A stretch of DNA of 64,000 nucleotides, from contig NEEC01000044.1 of assembly GCA_002189035.1 (NCBI GenBank), forward strand, positions 1 to 64,000, written 5' to 3'. Source of the DNA: Utricularia gibba (taxonomy: Eukaryota; Streptophyta; Magnoliopsida; Lamiales; Lentibulariaceae). The translations under genes were made by a program, and so were the position numbers. Below, piece by piece: positions 22,001 through 35,100 of the stretch (the first letter of the stretch is position 1; each line of letters starts with the position of its first letter). The notes beneath the pieces are model-generated. The model was not told where the DNA came from and searched no databases. It worked only from the letters and a program-made list of their open reading frames with translations.

Positions 22001-25000
22001 ATTCCAATGTTATCACTATTTGCGATCCCAAAATTGAATCCAAAAGTTCGTAGCAGAGAGGCTGCAAAAAACTACAGAAATCGGTTCTCGAAGGCCGTAC
22101 CAGCATTCCAACATGAGGGGCACACGCAAAGGGATCCTTGGAGCAACAAACGGTGGTACGCATACGCGACCAGGGTTGCGCCCAAAGTCATCGATCCTGG
22201 ATCGCGGCGTTGTGAACGTCGTTTTCACAATCGTGTAGCTGTGTAGAACCATTCAAGCTGTAGAATGCAAGGTGCGCCTACATGTCCGGTGGTTCGAAGG
22301 AGCGTTCATCCGCATGAGGTTTCTGCGAGTCCAAGGGTTGGAATGCAGTCAATTAGCCATGGGAGTAAGAAAAAAAGACGAACAAGTCGAGAAACCCTCC
22401 AAAAGGGCGCGGTGTCTAGAACACCTCCTTTGAGAATGGAGGGCGGATGGAACTTGCTCCACATGCCGCGAATGGAGATATGCATACGAAAAAACACCAA
22501 CATCGGGTCACCGACGTCGTTGCCAAGGAACTCTCTACAAGCACCGTGTGACGACCTCCTTTGCAGCTATTGGATCCCCCTGCGGAGTGTCTCCGTACCT
22601 CGAAAAAACGAGCTTTCTACGGTAGCTCGTTTTCAGGAGCGCATGGCTCTTGAAACTCAGCACATGGATTCGCAATGATGGCAAGGGAGAGCACGTCCAA
22701 TGGCGTAGTTACCGCGCCGCAATCGCATTCGAGGAGAAAAGAAGTTGTTTGGAAAAGAATTGGGCATCAAGGAAGACCGTTCAAATAGGCTCACGAAATT
22801 TGGAATTGGAGCAGCAGTACGTGTGACTTGTGTTGCTCCACCATTATGTGCGTCGATGGGTGTAGCGTGTTTGCGCAGTTTCACAAGGATACAGGGTGGC
22901 GAACAGTAGTTTGCAATAAGCATGAAGCGGGGGGTACCGCTTGTGCACAAAAAGCTATAAAAGCTGTCCTTGTATAATTTCCCATGGGTATGAACCAGGT
23001 GCCGGGTTCACACGCAAGCCTTCAGGTGAATCTACGTGACGATATTCATTCCAAGCTCCGTCGGATAGTGCCACCCTCGATAGCCAGCATATCAATGCTA
23101 TCTTGACAGGCTGCTGACGGGAATCGACAGTCCCCGAGCTCACTTTTTGCTACATGGATTTAAAGAAGTTGAGTAGCTTATGTTTGTATGCAGAACACGA
23201 GAAGTCCCCATCCGTCGCAGAAAAGGGGCGTGGATAGATGTGAGTGTTGCCACTCCCTTCTCTATGACCTTAAAATCGTGTATTTGTGTGCTTCTTGCGG
23301 TTTGTCTTCAGACCGGAATGTCCTTCTTCGAGGTTCACTTCATTGTGGTGCACTCGGGTTGTTCCGCTTGTATTTCCTCACGAGAGGAGATACGTTTGTG
23401 TCCTCCTTCACTTCATGGAAAGATGTGGGAGCACGCAGCAGATTATGGAGATTTGAAACAGAACACACATCACGAGGCAACCTAACGACGCAGCAACCAG
23501 CCCGACCTCGGTCTACCTGGAGCACCATCAATGAGCATGGCGTTGGAAGTGGCATACTCTACATGCAAAACGTAACCACCACCTCCTCTGACGTATGCTC
23601 GGTTCTCCTTGTAGGTGGAGTGGATGGTGGTCCCGATGACGCGCCTCCTACATGCACCTCGAACCACGCAGGTAATGCAAGCACACGCAACATCATGCGT
23701 CTTCACTCCACAGCAGGAGGCTCCATGCATGTTTCTAACAGCATCGATCATTCGCTCCCCTTCATTTCGAGCTTCACGAGATGGCTGGAATACCATCGAA
23801 ACCCTGCATATCTTTCCTGGAGCACCCGCCCAAGTGCGACAAAGCTCCTATTTTCTTAGGACATCCGCGTCATGGCCATTCTTCGTCTCAACTTGTTTTC
23901 CCAGAGTGGGCTCGAAGGCGACGATCCGTTAACATGCAGCAAAGGAAGCCAACACTCGCCAACAGAAGGTCACGCTTTGCGGAAACCATGCTCTCTAAAA
24001 GGCATTGCATAACAATCCGAACGAGCTCACCAGCAGGAACTCAGGGAACGTGAGTTGGGACATGATGAAAGGGAAGTATGAGGCGAATTCGCATTCCAAT
24101 GTTATCACTATTTGCGATCCCAAAATTGAATCCAAAAGTTCGTAGCAGAGAGGCTGCAAAAAACTACAGAAATCGGTTCTCGAAGGCCGTACCAGCATTC
24201 CAACATGAGGGGCACACGCAAAGGGATCCTTGGAGCAACAAACGGTGGTACGCATACGCGACCAGGGTTGCGCCCAAAGTCATCGATCCTGGATCGCGGC
24301 GTTGTGAACGTCGTTTTCACAATCGTGTAGCTGTGTAGAACCATTCAAGCTGTAGAATGCAAGGTGCGCCTACATGTCCGGTGGTTCGAAGGAGCGTTCA
24401 TCCGCATGAGGTTTCTGCGAGTCCAAGGGTTGGAATGCAGTCAATTAGCCATGGGAGTAAGAAAAAAAGACGAACAAGTCGAGAAACCCTCCAAAAGGGC
24501 GCGGTGTCTAGAACACCTCCTTTGAGAATGGAGGGCGGATGGAACTTGCTCCACATGCCGCGAATGGAGATATGCATACGAAAAAACACCAACATCGGGT
24601 CACCGACGTCGTTGCCAAGGAACTCTCTACAAGCACCGTGTGACGACCTCCTTTGCAGCTATTGGATCCCCCTGCGGAGTGTCTCCGTACCTCGAAAAAA
24701 CGAGCTTTCTACGGTAGCTCGTTTTCAGGAGCGCATGGCTCTTGAAACTCAGCACATGGATTCGCAATGATGGCAAGGGAGAGCACGTCCAATGGCGTAG
24801 TTACCGCGCCGCAATCGCATTCGAGGAGAAAAGAAGTTGTTTGGAAAAGAATTGGGCATCAAGGAAGACCGTTCAAATAGGCTCACGAAATTTGGAATTG
24901 GAGCAGCAGTACGTGTGACTTGTGTTGCTCCACCATTATGTGCGTCGATGGGTGTAGCGTGTTTGCGCAGTTTCACAAGGATACAGGGTGGCGAACAGTA

Positions 25001-25100
25001 GTTTGCAATAAGCATGAAGCGGGGGGTACCGCTTGTGCACAAAAAGCTATAAAAGCTGTCCTTGTATAATTTCCCATGGGTATGAACCAGGTGCCGGGTT

Positions 25101-27188
25101 CACACGCAAGCCTTCAGGTGAATCTACGTGACGATATTCATTCCAAGCTCCGTCGGATAGTGCCACCCTCGATAGCCAGCATATCAATGCTATCTTGACA
25201 GGCTGCTGACGGGAATCGACAGTCCCCGAGCTCACTTTTTGCTACATGGATTTAAAGAAGTTGAGTAGCTTATGTTTGTATGCAGAACACGAGAAGTCCC
25301 CATCCGTCGCAGAAAAGGGGCGTGGATAGATGTGAGTGTTGCCACTCCCTTCTCTATGACCTTAAAATCGTGTATTTGTGTGCTTCTTGCGGTTTGTCTT
25401 CAGACCGGAATGTCCTTCTTCGAGGTTCACTTCATTGTGGTGCACTCGGGTTGTTCCGCTTGTATTTCCTCACGAGAGGAGATACGTTTGTGTCCTCCTT
25501 CACTTCATGGAAAGATGTGGGAGCACGCAGCAGATTATGGAGATTTGAAACAGAACACACATCACGAGGCAACCTAACGACGCAGCAACCAGCCCGACCT
25601 CGGTCTACCTGGAGCACCATCAATGAGCATGGCGTTGGAAGTGGCATACTCTACATGCAAAACGTAACCACCACCTCCTCTGACGTATGCTCGGTTCTCC
25701 TTGTAGGTGGAGTGGATGGTGGTCCCGATGACGCGCCTCCTACATGCACCTCGAACCACGCAGGTAATGCAAGCACACGCAACATCATGCGTCTTCACTC
25801 CACAGCAGGAGGCTCCATGCATGTTTCTAACAGCATCGATCATTCGCTCCCCTTCATTTCGAGCTTCACGAGATGGCTGGAATACCATCGAAACCCTGCA
25901 TATCTTTCCTGGAGCACCCGCCCAAGTGCGACAAAGCTCCTATTTTCTTAGGACATCCGCGTCATGGCCATTCTTCGTCTCAACTTGTTTTCCCAGAGTG
26001 GGCTCGAAGGCGACGATCCGTTAACATGCAGCAAAGGAAGCCAACACTCGCCAACAGAAGGTCACGCTTTGCGGAAACCATGCTCTCTAAAAGGCATTGC
26101 ATAACAATCCGAACGAGCTCACCAGCAGGAACTCAGGGAACGTGAGTTGGGACATGATGAAAGGGAAGTATGAGGCGAATTCGCATTCCAATGTTATCAC
26201 TATTTGCGATCCCAAAATTGAATCAAAAGTTCGTAGCAGAGAGGCTGCAAAAAACTACAGAAATCGGTTCTCGAAGGCCGTACCAGCATTCCAACATGAG
26301 GGGCACACGCAAAGGGATCCTTGGAGCAACAAACGGTGGTACGCATACGCGACCAGGGTTGCGCCCAAAGTCATCGATCCTGGATCGCGGCGTTGTGAAC
26401 GTCGTTTTCACAATCGTGTAGCTGTGTAGAACCATTCAAGCTGTAGAATGCAAGGTGCGCCTACATGTCCGGTGGTTCGAAGGAGCGTTCATCCGCATGA
26501 GGTTTCTGCGAGTCCAAGGGTTGGAATGCAGTCAATTAGCCATGGGAGTAAGAAAAAAACGAACAAGTCGAGAAACCCTCCAAAAGGGCGCGGTGTCTAG
26601 AACACCTCCTTTGAGAATGGAGGGCGGATGGAACTTGCTCCACATGCCGCGAATGGAGATATGCATACGAAAAAACACCAACATCGGGTCACCGACGTCG
26701 TTGCCAAGGAACTCTCTACAAGCACCGTGTGACGACCTCCTTTGCAGCTATTGGATCCCCCTGCGGAGTGTCTCCGTACCTCGAAAAAACGAGCTTTCTA
26801 CGGTAGCTCGTTTTCAGGAGCGCATGGCTCTTGAAACTCAGCACATGGATTCGCAATGATGGCAAGGGAGAGCACGTCCAATGGCGTAGTTACCGCGCCG
26901 CAATCGCATTCGAGGAGAAAAGAAGTTGTTTGGAAAAGAATTGGGCATCAAGGAAGACCGTTCAAATAGGCTCACGAAATTTGGAATTGGAGCAGCAGTA
27001 CGTGTGACTTGTGTTGCTCCACCATTATGTGCGTCGATGGGTGTAGCGTGTTTGCGCAGTTTCACAAGGATACAGGGTGGCGAACAGTAGTTTGCAATAA
27101 GCATGAAGCGGGGGTACCGCTTGTGCACAAAAAGCTATAAAAGCTGTCCTTGTATAATTTCCCATGGGTATGAACCAGGTGCCGGGTT
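25101..27188 (+). repeat. Unit 13, variant copy (2,088 bp)
   Basis: Three small deletions lie in the second half: one C lost at 26224 (GAATCC to GAATC), GA lost after the A7 run near 26559, and one G lost from the G6 run (now G5 at 27110-27114). They shift local reading frames: the 137-codon frame has an altered start, and the 97-codon minus-strand frame has an altered N-terminus. Confidence 0.95.
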
Positions 27189-29136
27189 CACACGCAAGCC
27201 TTCAGGTGAATCTACGTGACGATATTCATTCCAAGCTCCGTCGGATAGTGCCACCTCGATAGCCAGCATATCAATGCTATCTTGACAGGCTGCTGACGGG
27301 AATCGACAGTCCCCGAGCTCACTTTTTGCTACATGGATTTAAAGAAGTTGAGTAGCTTATGTTTGTATGCAGAACACGAGAAGTCCCCATCCGTCGCAGA
27401 AAAGGGGCGTGGATAGATGTGAGTGTTGCCACTCCCTTCTCTATGACCTTAAAATCGTGTACGCGTTTGTGTCCTCCTTCACTTCATGGAAAGATGTGGG
27501 AGCACGCAGCAGATTATGGAGATTTGAAACAGAACACACATCACGAGGCAACCTAACGACGCAGCAACCAGCCCGACCTCGGTCTACCTGGAGCACCATC
27601 AATGAGCATGGCGTTGGAAGTGGCATACTCTACATGCAAAACGTAACCACCACCTCCTCTGACGTATGCTCGGTTCTCCTTGTAGGTGGAGTGGATGGTG
27701 GTCCCGATGACGCGCCTCCTACATGCACCTCGAACCACGCAGGTAATGCAAGCACACGCAACATCATGCGTCTTCACTCCACAGCAGGAGGCTCCATGCA
27801 TGTTTCTAACAGCATCGATCATTCGCTCCCCTTCATTTCGAGCTTCACGAGATGGCTGGAATACCATCGAAACCTGCATATCTTTCCTGGAGCACCCGCC
27901 CAAGTGCGACAAAGCTCCTATTTTCTTAGGACATCCGCGTCATGGCCATTCTTCGTCTCAACTTGTTTTCCCAGAGTGGGCTCGAAGGCGACGATCCGTT
28001 AACATGCAGCAAAGGAAGCCAACACTCGCCAACAGAAGGTCACGCTTTGCGGAAACCATGCTCTCTAAAAGGCATTGCATAACAATCCGAACGAGCTCAC
28101 CAGCAGGAACTCAGGGAACGTGAGTTGGGACATGATGAAAGGGAAGTATGAGGCGAATTCGCATTCCAATGTTATCACTATTTGCGATCCCAAAATTGAA
28201 TCTTCGTAGCAGAGAGGCTGCAAAAAACTACAGAAATCGGTTCTCGAAGGCCGTACCAGCATTCCAACATGCACACGCAAAGGGATCCTTGGAGCAACAA
28301 ACGGTGGTACGCATACGCGACCAGGGTTGCGCCCAAAGTCATCGATCCTGGATCGCGGCGTTGTGAACGTCGTTTTCACAATCGTGTAGCTGTGTAGAAC
28401 CATTCAAGCTGTAGAATGCAAGGTGCGCCTACATGTCCGGTGGTTCGAAGGAGCGTTCGATGAGGTTTCTGCGAGTCCAAGGGTTGGAATGCAGTCAATT
28501 AGCCATCGAACAAGTCGAGAAACCCTCCAAAAGGGCGCGGTGTCTAGAACACCTCCTTTGAGAATGGAGGGCGGATGGAACTTGCTCCACATGCCGCGAA
28601 TGGAGATATGCATACGAAAAAACACCAACATCGGGTCACCGACGTCGTTGCCAAGGAACTCTCTACAAGCACCGTGTGACGACCTCCTTTGCAGCTATTG
28701 GATCCCCCTGCGGAGTGTCTCCGTACCTCGAAAAAACGAGCTTTCTACGGTAGCTCGTTTTCAGGAGCGCATGGCTCTTGAAACTCAGCACATGGATTCG
28801 CAATGATGGCAAGGGAGAGCACGTCCAATGGCGTAGTTACCGCGCCGCAATCGCATTCGAGGAGAAAAGAAGTTGTTTGGAAAAGAATTGGGCATCAAGG
28901 AAGACCGTTCAAATAGGCTCACGAAATTTGGAATTGGAGCAGCAGTACGTGTGACTTGTGTTGCTCCACCATTATGTGCGTCGATGGGTGTAGCGTGTTT
29001 GCGCAGTTTCACAAGGATACAGGGTGGCGAACAGTAGTTTGCAATAAGCATGAAGCGGGGGGTACCGCTTGTGCACAAAAAGCTATAAAAGCTGTCCTTG
29101 TATAATTTCCCATGGGTATGAACCAGGTGCCGGGTT
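27189..29136 (+). repeat. Unit 14, most degenerate copy (1,948 bp)
   Basis: This copy is 144 bases short. The changes are: one C lost near 27254; a 110-base deletion with a 2-base CG filler at about 27461 (net -108); one C lost near 27873; six bases (CAAAAG) lost at 28205; five bases lost at 28271; five lost near 28459 (probably 4+1); and 18 bases lost at 28506, removing the A7 run. No substitutions accompany them. The net 108-base loss is a multiple of three and leaves the overlapping open frames in phase, but the later single-base loss shifts the longer one. Confidence 0.95.
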
Positions 29137-32100
29137 CACACGCAAGCCTTCAGGTGAATCTACGTGACGATATTCATTCCAAGCTCCGTCGGATAGTGCC
29201 ACCCTCGATAGCCAGCATATCAATGCTATCTTGACAGGCTGCTGACGGGAATCGACAGTCCCCGAGCTCACTTTTTGCTACATGGATTTAAAGAAGTTGA
29301 GTAGCTTATGTTTGTATGCAGAACACGAGAAGTCCCCATCCGTCGCAGAAAAGGGGCGTGGATAGATGTGAGTGTTGCCACTCCCTTCTCTATGACCTTA
29401 AAATCGTGTATTTGTGTGCTTCTTGCGGTTTGTCTTCAGACCGGAATGTCCTTCTTCGAGGTTCACTTCATTGTGGTGCACTCGGGTTGTTCCGCTTGTA
29501 TTTCCTCACGAGAGGAGATACGTTTGTGTCCTCCTTCACTTCATGGAAAGATGTGGGAGCACGCAGCAGATTATGGAGATTTGAAACAGAACACACATCA
29601 CGAGGCAACCTAACGACGCAGCAACCAGCCCGACCTCGGTCTACCTGGAGCACCATCAATGAGCATGGCGTTGGAAGTGGCATACTCTACATGCAAAACG
29701 TAACCACCACCTCCTCTGACGTATGCTCGGTTCTCCTTGTAGGTGGAGTGGATGGTGGTCCCGATGACGCGCCTCCTACATGCACCTCGAACCACGCAGG
29801 TAATGCAAGCACACGCAACATCATGCGTCTTCACTCCACAGCAGGAGGCTCCATGCATGTTTCTAACAGCATCGATCATTCGCTCCCCTTCATTTCGAGC
29901 TTCACGAGATGGCTGGAATACCATCGAAACCCTGCATATCTTTCCTGGAGCACCCGCCCAAGTGCGACAAAGCTCCTATTTTCTTAGGACATCCGCGTCA
30001 TGGCCATTCTTCGTCTCAACTTGTTTTCCCAGAGTGGGCTCGAAGGCGACGATCCGTTAACATGCAGCAAAGGAAGCCAACACTCGCCAACAGAAGGTCA
30101 CGCTTTGCGGAAACCATGCTCTCTAAAAGGCATTGCATAACAATCCGAACGAGCTCACCAGCAGGAACTCAGGGAACGTGAGTTGGGACATGATGAAAGG
30201 GAAGTATGAGGCGAATTCGCATTCCAATGTTATCACTATTTGCGATCCCAAAATTGAATCCAAAAGTTCGTAGCAGAGAGGCTGCAAAAAACTACAGAAA
30301 TCGGTTCTCGAAGGCCGTACCAGCATTCCAACATGAGGGGCACACGCAAAGGGATCCTTGGAGCAACAAACGGTGGTACGCATACGCGACCAGGGTTGCG
30401 CCCAAAGTCATCGATCCTGGATCGCGGCGTTGTGAACGTCGTTTTCACAATCGTGTAGCTGTGTAGAACCATTCAAGCTGTAGAATGCAAGGTGCGCCTA
30501 CATGTCCGGTGGTTCGAAGGAGCGTTCATCCGCATGAGGTTTCTGCGAGTCCAAGGGTTGGAATGCAGTCAATTAGCCATGGGAGTAAGAAAAAAAGACG
30601 AACAAGTCGAGAAACCCTCCAAAAGGGCGCGGTGTCTAGAACACCTCCTTTGAGAATGGAGGGCGGATGGAACTTGCTCCACATGCCGCGAATGGAGATA
30701 TGCATACGAAAAAACACCAACATCGGGTCACCGACGTCGTTGCCAAGGAACTCTCTACAAGCACCGTGTGACGACCTCCTTTGCAGCTATTGGATCCCCC
30801 TGCGGAGTGTCTCCGTACCTCGAAAAAACGAGCTTTCTACGGTAGCTCGTTTTCAGGAGCGCATGGCTCTTGAAACTCAGCACATGGATTCGCAATGATG
30901 GCAAGGGAGAGCACGTCCAATGGCGTAGTTACCGCGCCGCAATCGCATTCGAGGAGAAAAGAAGTTGTTTGGAAAAGAATTGGGCATCAAGGAAGACCGT
31001 TCAAATAGGCTCACGAAATTTGGAATTGGAGCAGCAGTACGTGTGACTTGTGTTGCTCCACCATTATGTGCGTCGATGGGTGTAGCGTGTTTGCGCAGTT
31101 TCACAAGGATACAGGGTGGCGAACAGTAGTTTGCAATAAGCATGAAGCGGGGGGTACCGCTTGTGCACAAAAAGCTATAAAAGCTGTCCTTGTATAATTT
31201 CCCATGGGTATGAACCAGGTGCCGGGTTCACACGCAAGCCTTCAGGTGAATCTACGTGACGATATTCATTCCAAGCTCCGTCGGATAGTGCCACCCTCGA
31301 TAGCCAGCATATCAATGCTATCTTGACAGGCTGCTGACGGGAATCGACAGTCCCCGAGCTCACTTTTTGCTACATGGATTTAAAGAAGTTGAGTAGCTTA
31401 TGTTTGTATGCAGAACACGAGAAGTCCCCATCCGTCGCAGAAAAGGGGCGTGGATAGATGTGAGTGTTGCCACTCCCTTCTCTATGACCTTAAAATCGTG
31501 TATTTGTGTGCTTCTTGCGGTTTGTCTTCAGACCGGAATGTCCTTCTTCGAGGTTCACTTCATTGTGGTGCACTCGGGTTGTTCCGCTTGTATTTCCTCA
31601 CGAGAGGAGATACGTTTGTGTCCTCCTTCACTTCATGGAAAGATGTGGGAGCACGCAGCAGATTATGGAGATTTGAAACAGAACACACATCACGAGGCAA
31701 CCTAACGACGCAGCAACCAGCCCGACCTCGGTCTACCTGGAGCACCATCAATGAGCATGGCGTTGGAAGTGGCATACTCTACATGCAAAACGTAACCACC
31801 ACCTCCTCTGACGTATGCTCGGTTCTCCTTGTAGGTGGAGTGGATGGTGGTCCCGATGACGCGCCTCCTACATGCACCTCGAACCACGCAGGTAATGCAA
31901 GCACACGCAACATCATGCGTCTTCACTCCACAGCAGGAGGCTCCATGCATGTTTCTAACAGCATCGATCATTCGCTCCCCTTCATTTCGAGCTTCACGAG
32001 ATGGCTGGAATACCATCGAAACCCTGCATATCTTTCCTGGAGCACCCGCCCAAGTGCGACAAAGCTCCTATTTTCTTAGGACATCCGCGTCATGGCCATT

Positions 32101-35100
32101 CTTCGTCTCAACTTGTTTTCCCAGAGTGGGCTCGAAGGCGACGATCCGTTAACATGCAGCAAAGGAAGCCAACACTCGCCAACAGAAGGTCACGCTTTGC
32201 GGAAACCATGCTCTCTAAAAGGCATTGCATAACAATCCGAACGAGCTCACCAGCAGGAACTCAGGGAACGTGAGTTGGGACATGATGAAAGGGAAGTATG
32301 AGGCGAATTCGCATTCCAATGTTATCACTATTTGCGATCCCAAAATTGAATCCAAAAGTTCGTAGCAGAGAGGCTGCAAAAAACTACAGAAATCGGTTCT
32401 CGAAGGCCGTACCAGCATTCCAACATGAGGGGCACACGCAAAGGGATCCTTGGAGCAACAAACGGTGGTACGCATACGCGACCAGGGTTGCGCCCAAAGT
32501 CATCGATCCTGGATCGCGGCGTTGTGAACGTCGTTTTCACAATCGTGTAGCTGTGTAGAACCATTCAAGCTGTAGAATGCAAGGTGCGCCTACATGTCCG
32601 GTGGTTCGAAGGAGCGTTCATCCGCATGAGGTTTCTGCGAGTCCAAGGGTTGGAATGCAGTCAATTAGCCATGGGAGTAAGAAAAAAAGACGAACAAGTC
32701 GAGAAACCCTCCAAAAGGGCGCGGTGTCTAGAACACCTCCTTTGAGAATGGAGGGCGGATGGAACTTGCTCCACATGCCGCGAATGGAGATATGCATACG
32801 AAAAAACACCAACATCGGGTCACCGACGTCGTTGCCAAGGAACTCTCTACAAGCACCGTGTGACGACCTCCTTTGCAGCTATTGGATCCCCCTGCGGAGT
32901 GTCTCCGTACCTCGAAAAAACGAGCTTTCTACGGTAGCTCGTTTTCAGGAGCGCATGGCTCTTGAAACTCAGCACATGGATTCGCAATGATGGCAAGGGA
33001 GAGCACGTCCAATGGCGTAGTTACCGCGCCGCAATCGCATTCGAGGAGAAAAGAAGTTGTTTGGAAAAGAATTGGGCATCAAGGAAGACCGTTCAAATAG
33101 GCTCACGAAATTTGGAATTGGAGCAGCAGTACGTGTGACTTGTGTTGCTCCACCATTATGTGCGTCGATGGGTGTAGCGTGTTTGCGCAGTTTCACAAGG
33201 ATACAGGGTGGCGAACAGTAGTTTGCAATAAGCATGAAGCGGGGGGTACCGCTTGTGCACAAAAAGCTATAAAAGCTGTCCTTGTATAATTTCCCATGGG
33301 TATGAACCAGGTGCCGGGTTCACACGCAAGCCTTCAGGTGAATCTACGTGACGATATTCATTCCAAGCTCCGTCGGATAGTGCCACCCTCGATAGCCAGC
33401 ATATCAATGCTATCTTGACAGGCTGCTGACGGGAATCGACAGTCCCCGAGCTCACTTTTTGCTACATGGATTTAAAGAAGTTGAGTAGCTTATGTTTGTA
33501 TGCAGAACACGAGAAGTCCCCATCCGTCGCAGAAAAGGGGCGTGGATAGATGTGAGTGTTGCCACTCCCTTCTCTATGACCTTAAAATCGTGTATTTGTG
33601 TGCTTCTTGCGGTTTGTCTTCAGACCGGAATGTCCTTCTTCGAGGTTCACTTCATTGTGGTGCACTCGGGTTGTTCCGCTTGTATTTCCTCACGAGAGGA
33701 GATACGTTTGTGTCCTCCTTCACTTCATGGAAAGATGTGGGAGCACGCAGCAGATTATGGAGATTTGAAACAGAACACACATCACGAGGCAACCTAACGA
33801 CGCAGCAACCAGCCCGACCTCGGTCTACCTGGAGCACCATCAATGAGCATGGCGTTGGAAGTGGCATACTCTACATGCAAAACGTAACCACCACCTCCTC
33901 TGACGTATGCTCGGTTCTCCTTGTAGGTGGAGTGGATGGTGGTCCCGATGACGCGCCTCCTACATGCACCTCGAACCACGCAGGTAATGCAAGCACACGC
34001 AACATCATGCGTCTTCACTCCACAGCAGGAGGCTCCATGCATGTTTCTAACAGCATCGATCATTCGCTCCCCTTCATTTCGAGCTTCACGAGATGGCTGG
34101 AATACCATCGAAACCCTGCATATCTTTCCTGGAGCACCCGCCCAAGTGCGACAAAGCTCCTATTTTCTTAGGACATCCGCGTCATGGCCATTCTTCGTCT
34201 CAACTTGTTTTCCCAGAGTGGGCTCGAAGGCGACGATCCGTTAACATGCAGCAAAGGAAGCCAACACTCGCCAACAGAAGGTCACGCTTTGCGGAAACCA
34301 TGCTCTCTAAAAGGCATTGCATAACAATCCGAACGAGCTCACCAGCAGGAACTCAGGGAACGTGAGTTGGGACATGATGAAAGGGAAGTATGAGGCGAAT
34401 TCGCATTCCAATGTTATCACTATTTGCGATCCCAAAATTGAATCCAAAAGTTCGTAGCAGAGAGGCTGCAAAAAACTACAGAAATCGGTTCTCGAAGGCC
34501 GTACCAGCATTCCAACATGAGGGGCACACGCAAAGGGATCCTTGGAGCAACAAACGGTGGTACGCATACGCGACCAGGGTTGCGCCCAAAGTCATCGATC
34601 CTGGATCGCGGCGTTGTGAACGTCGTTTTCACAATCGTGTAGCTGTGTAGAACCATTCAAGCTGTAGAATGCAAGGTGCGCCTACATGTCCGGTGGTTCG
34701 AAGGAGCGTTCATCCGCATGAGGTTTCTGCGAGTCCAAGGGTTGGAATGCAGTCAATTAGCCATGGGAGTAAGAAAAAAAGACGAACAAGTCGAGAAACC
34801 CTCCAAAAGGGCGCGGTGTCTAGAACACCTCCTTTGAGAATGGAGGGCGGATGGAACTTGCTCCACATGCCGCGAATGGAGATATGCATACGAAAAAACA
34901 CCAACATCGGGTCACCGACGTCGTTGCCAAGGAACTCTCTACAAGCACCGTGTGACGACCTCCTTTGCAGCTATTGGATCCCCCTGCGGAGTGTCTCCGT
35001 ACCTCGAAAAAACGAGCTTTCTACGGTAGCTCGTTTTCAGGAGCGCATGGCTCTTGAAACTCAGCACATGGATTCGCAATGATGGCAAGGGAGAGCACGT

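Larger units (their letters stand above)
2089..25100 (+). repeat. Units 2-12, eleven consensus copies
   Basis: Eleven consecutive copies of exactly 2,092 bp start at 2089, 4181, 6273, 8365, 10457, 12549, 14641, 16733, 18825, 20917 and 23009. No difference between them was seen by reading, and every open frame keeps the same length and translation in each. Unit 2 (2089-4180) is used as the reference for the internal features below. Confidence 0.97.
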
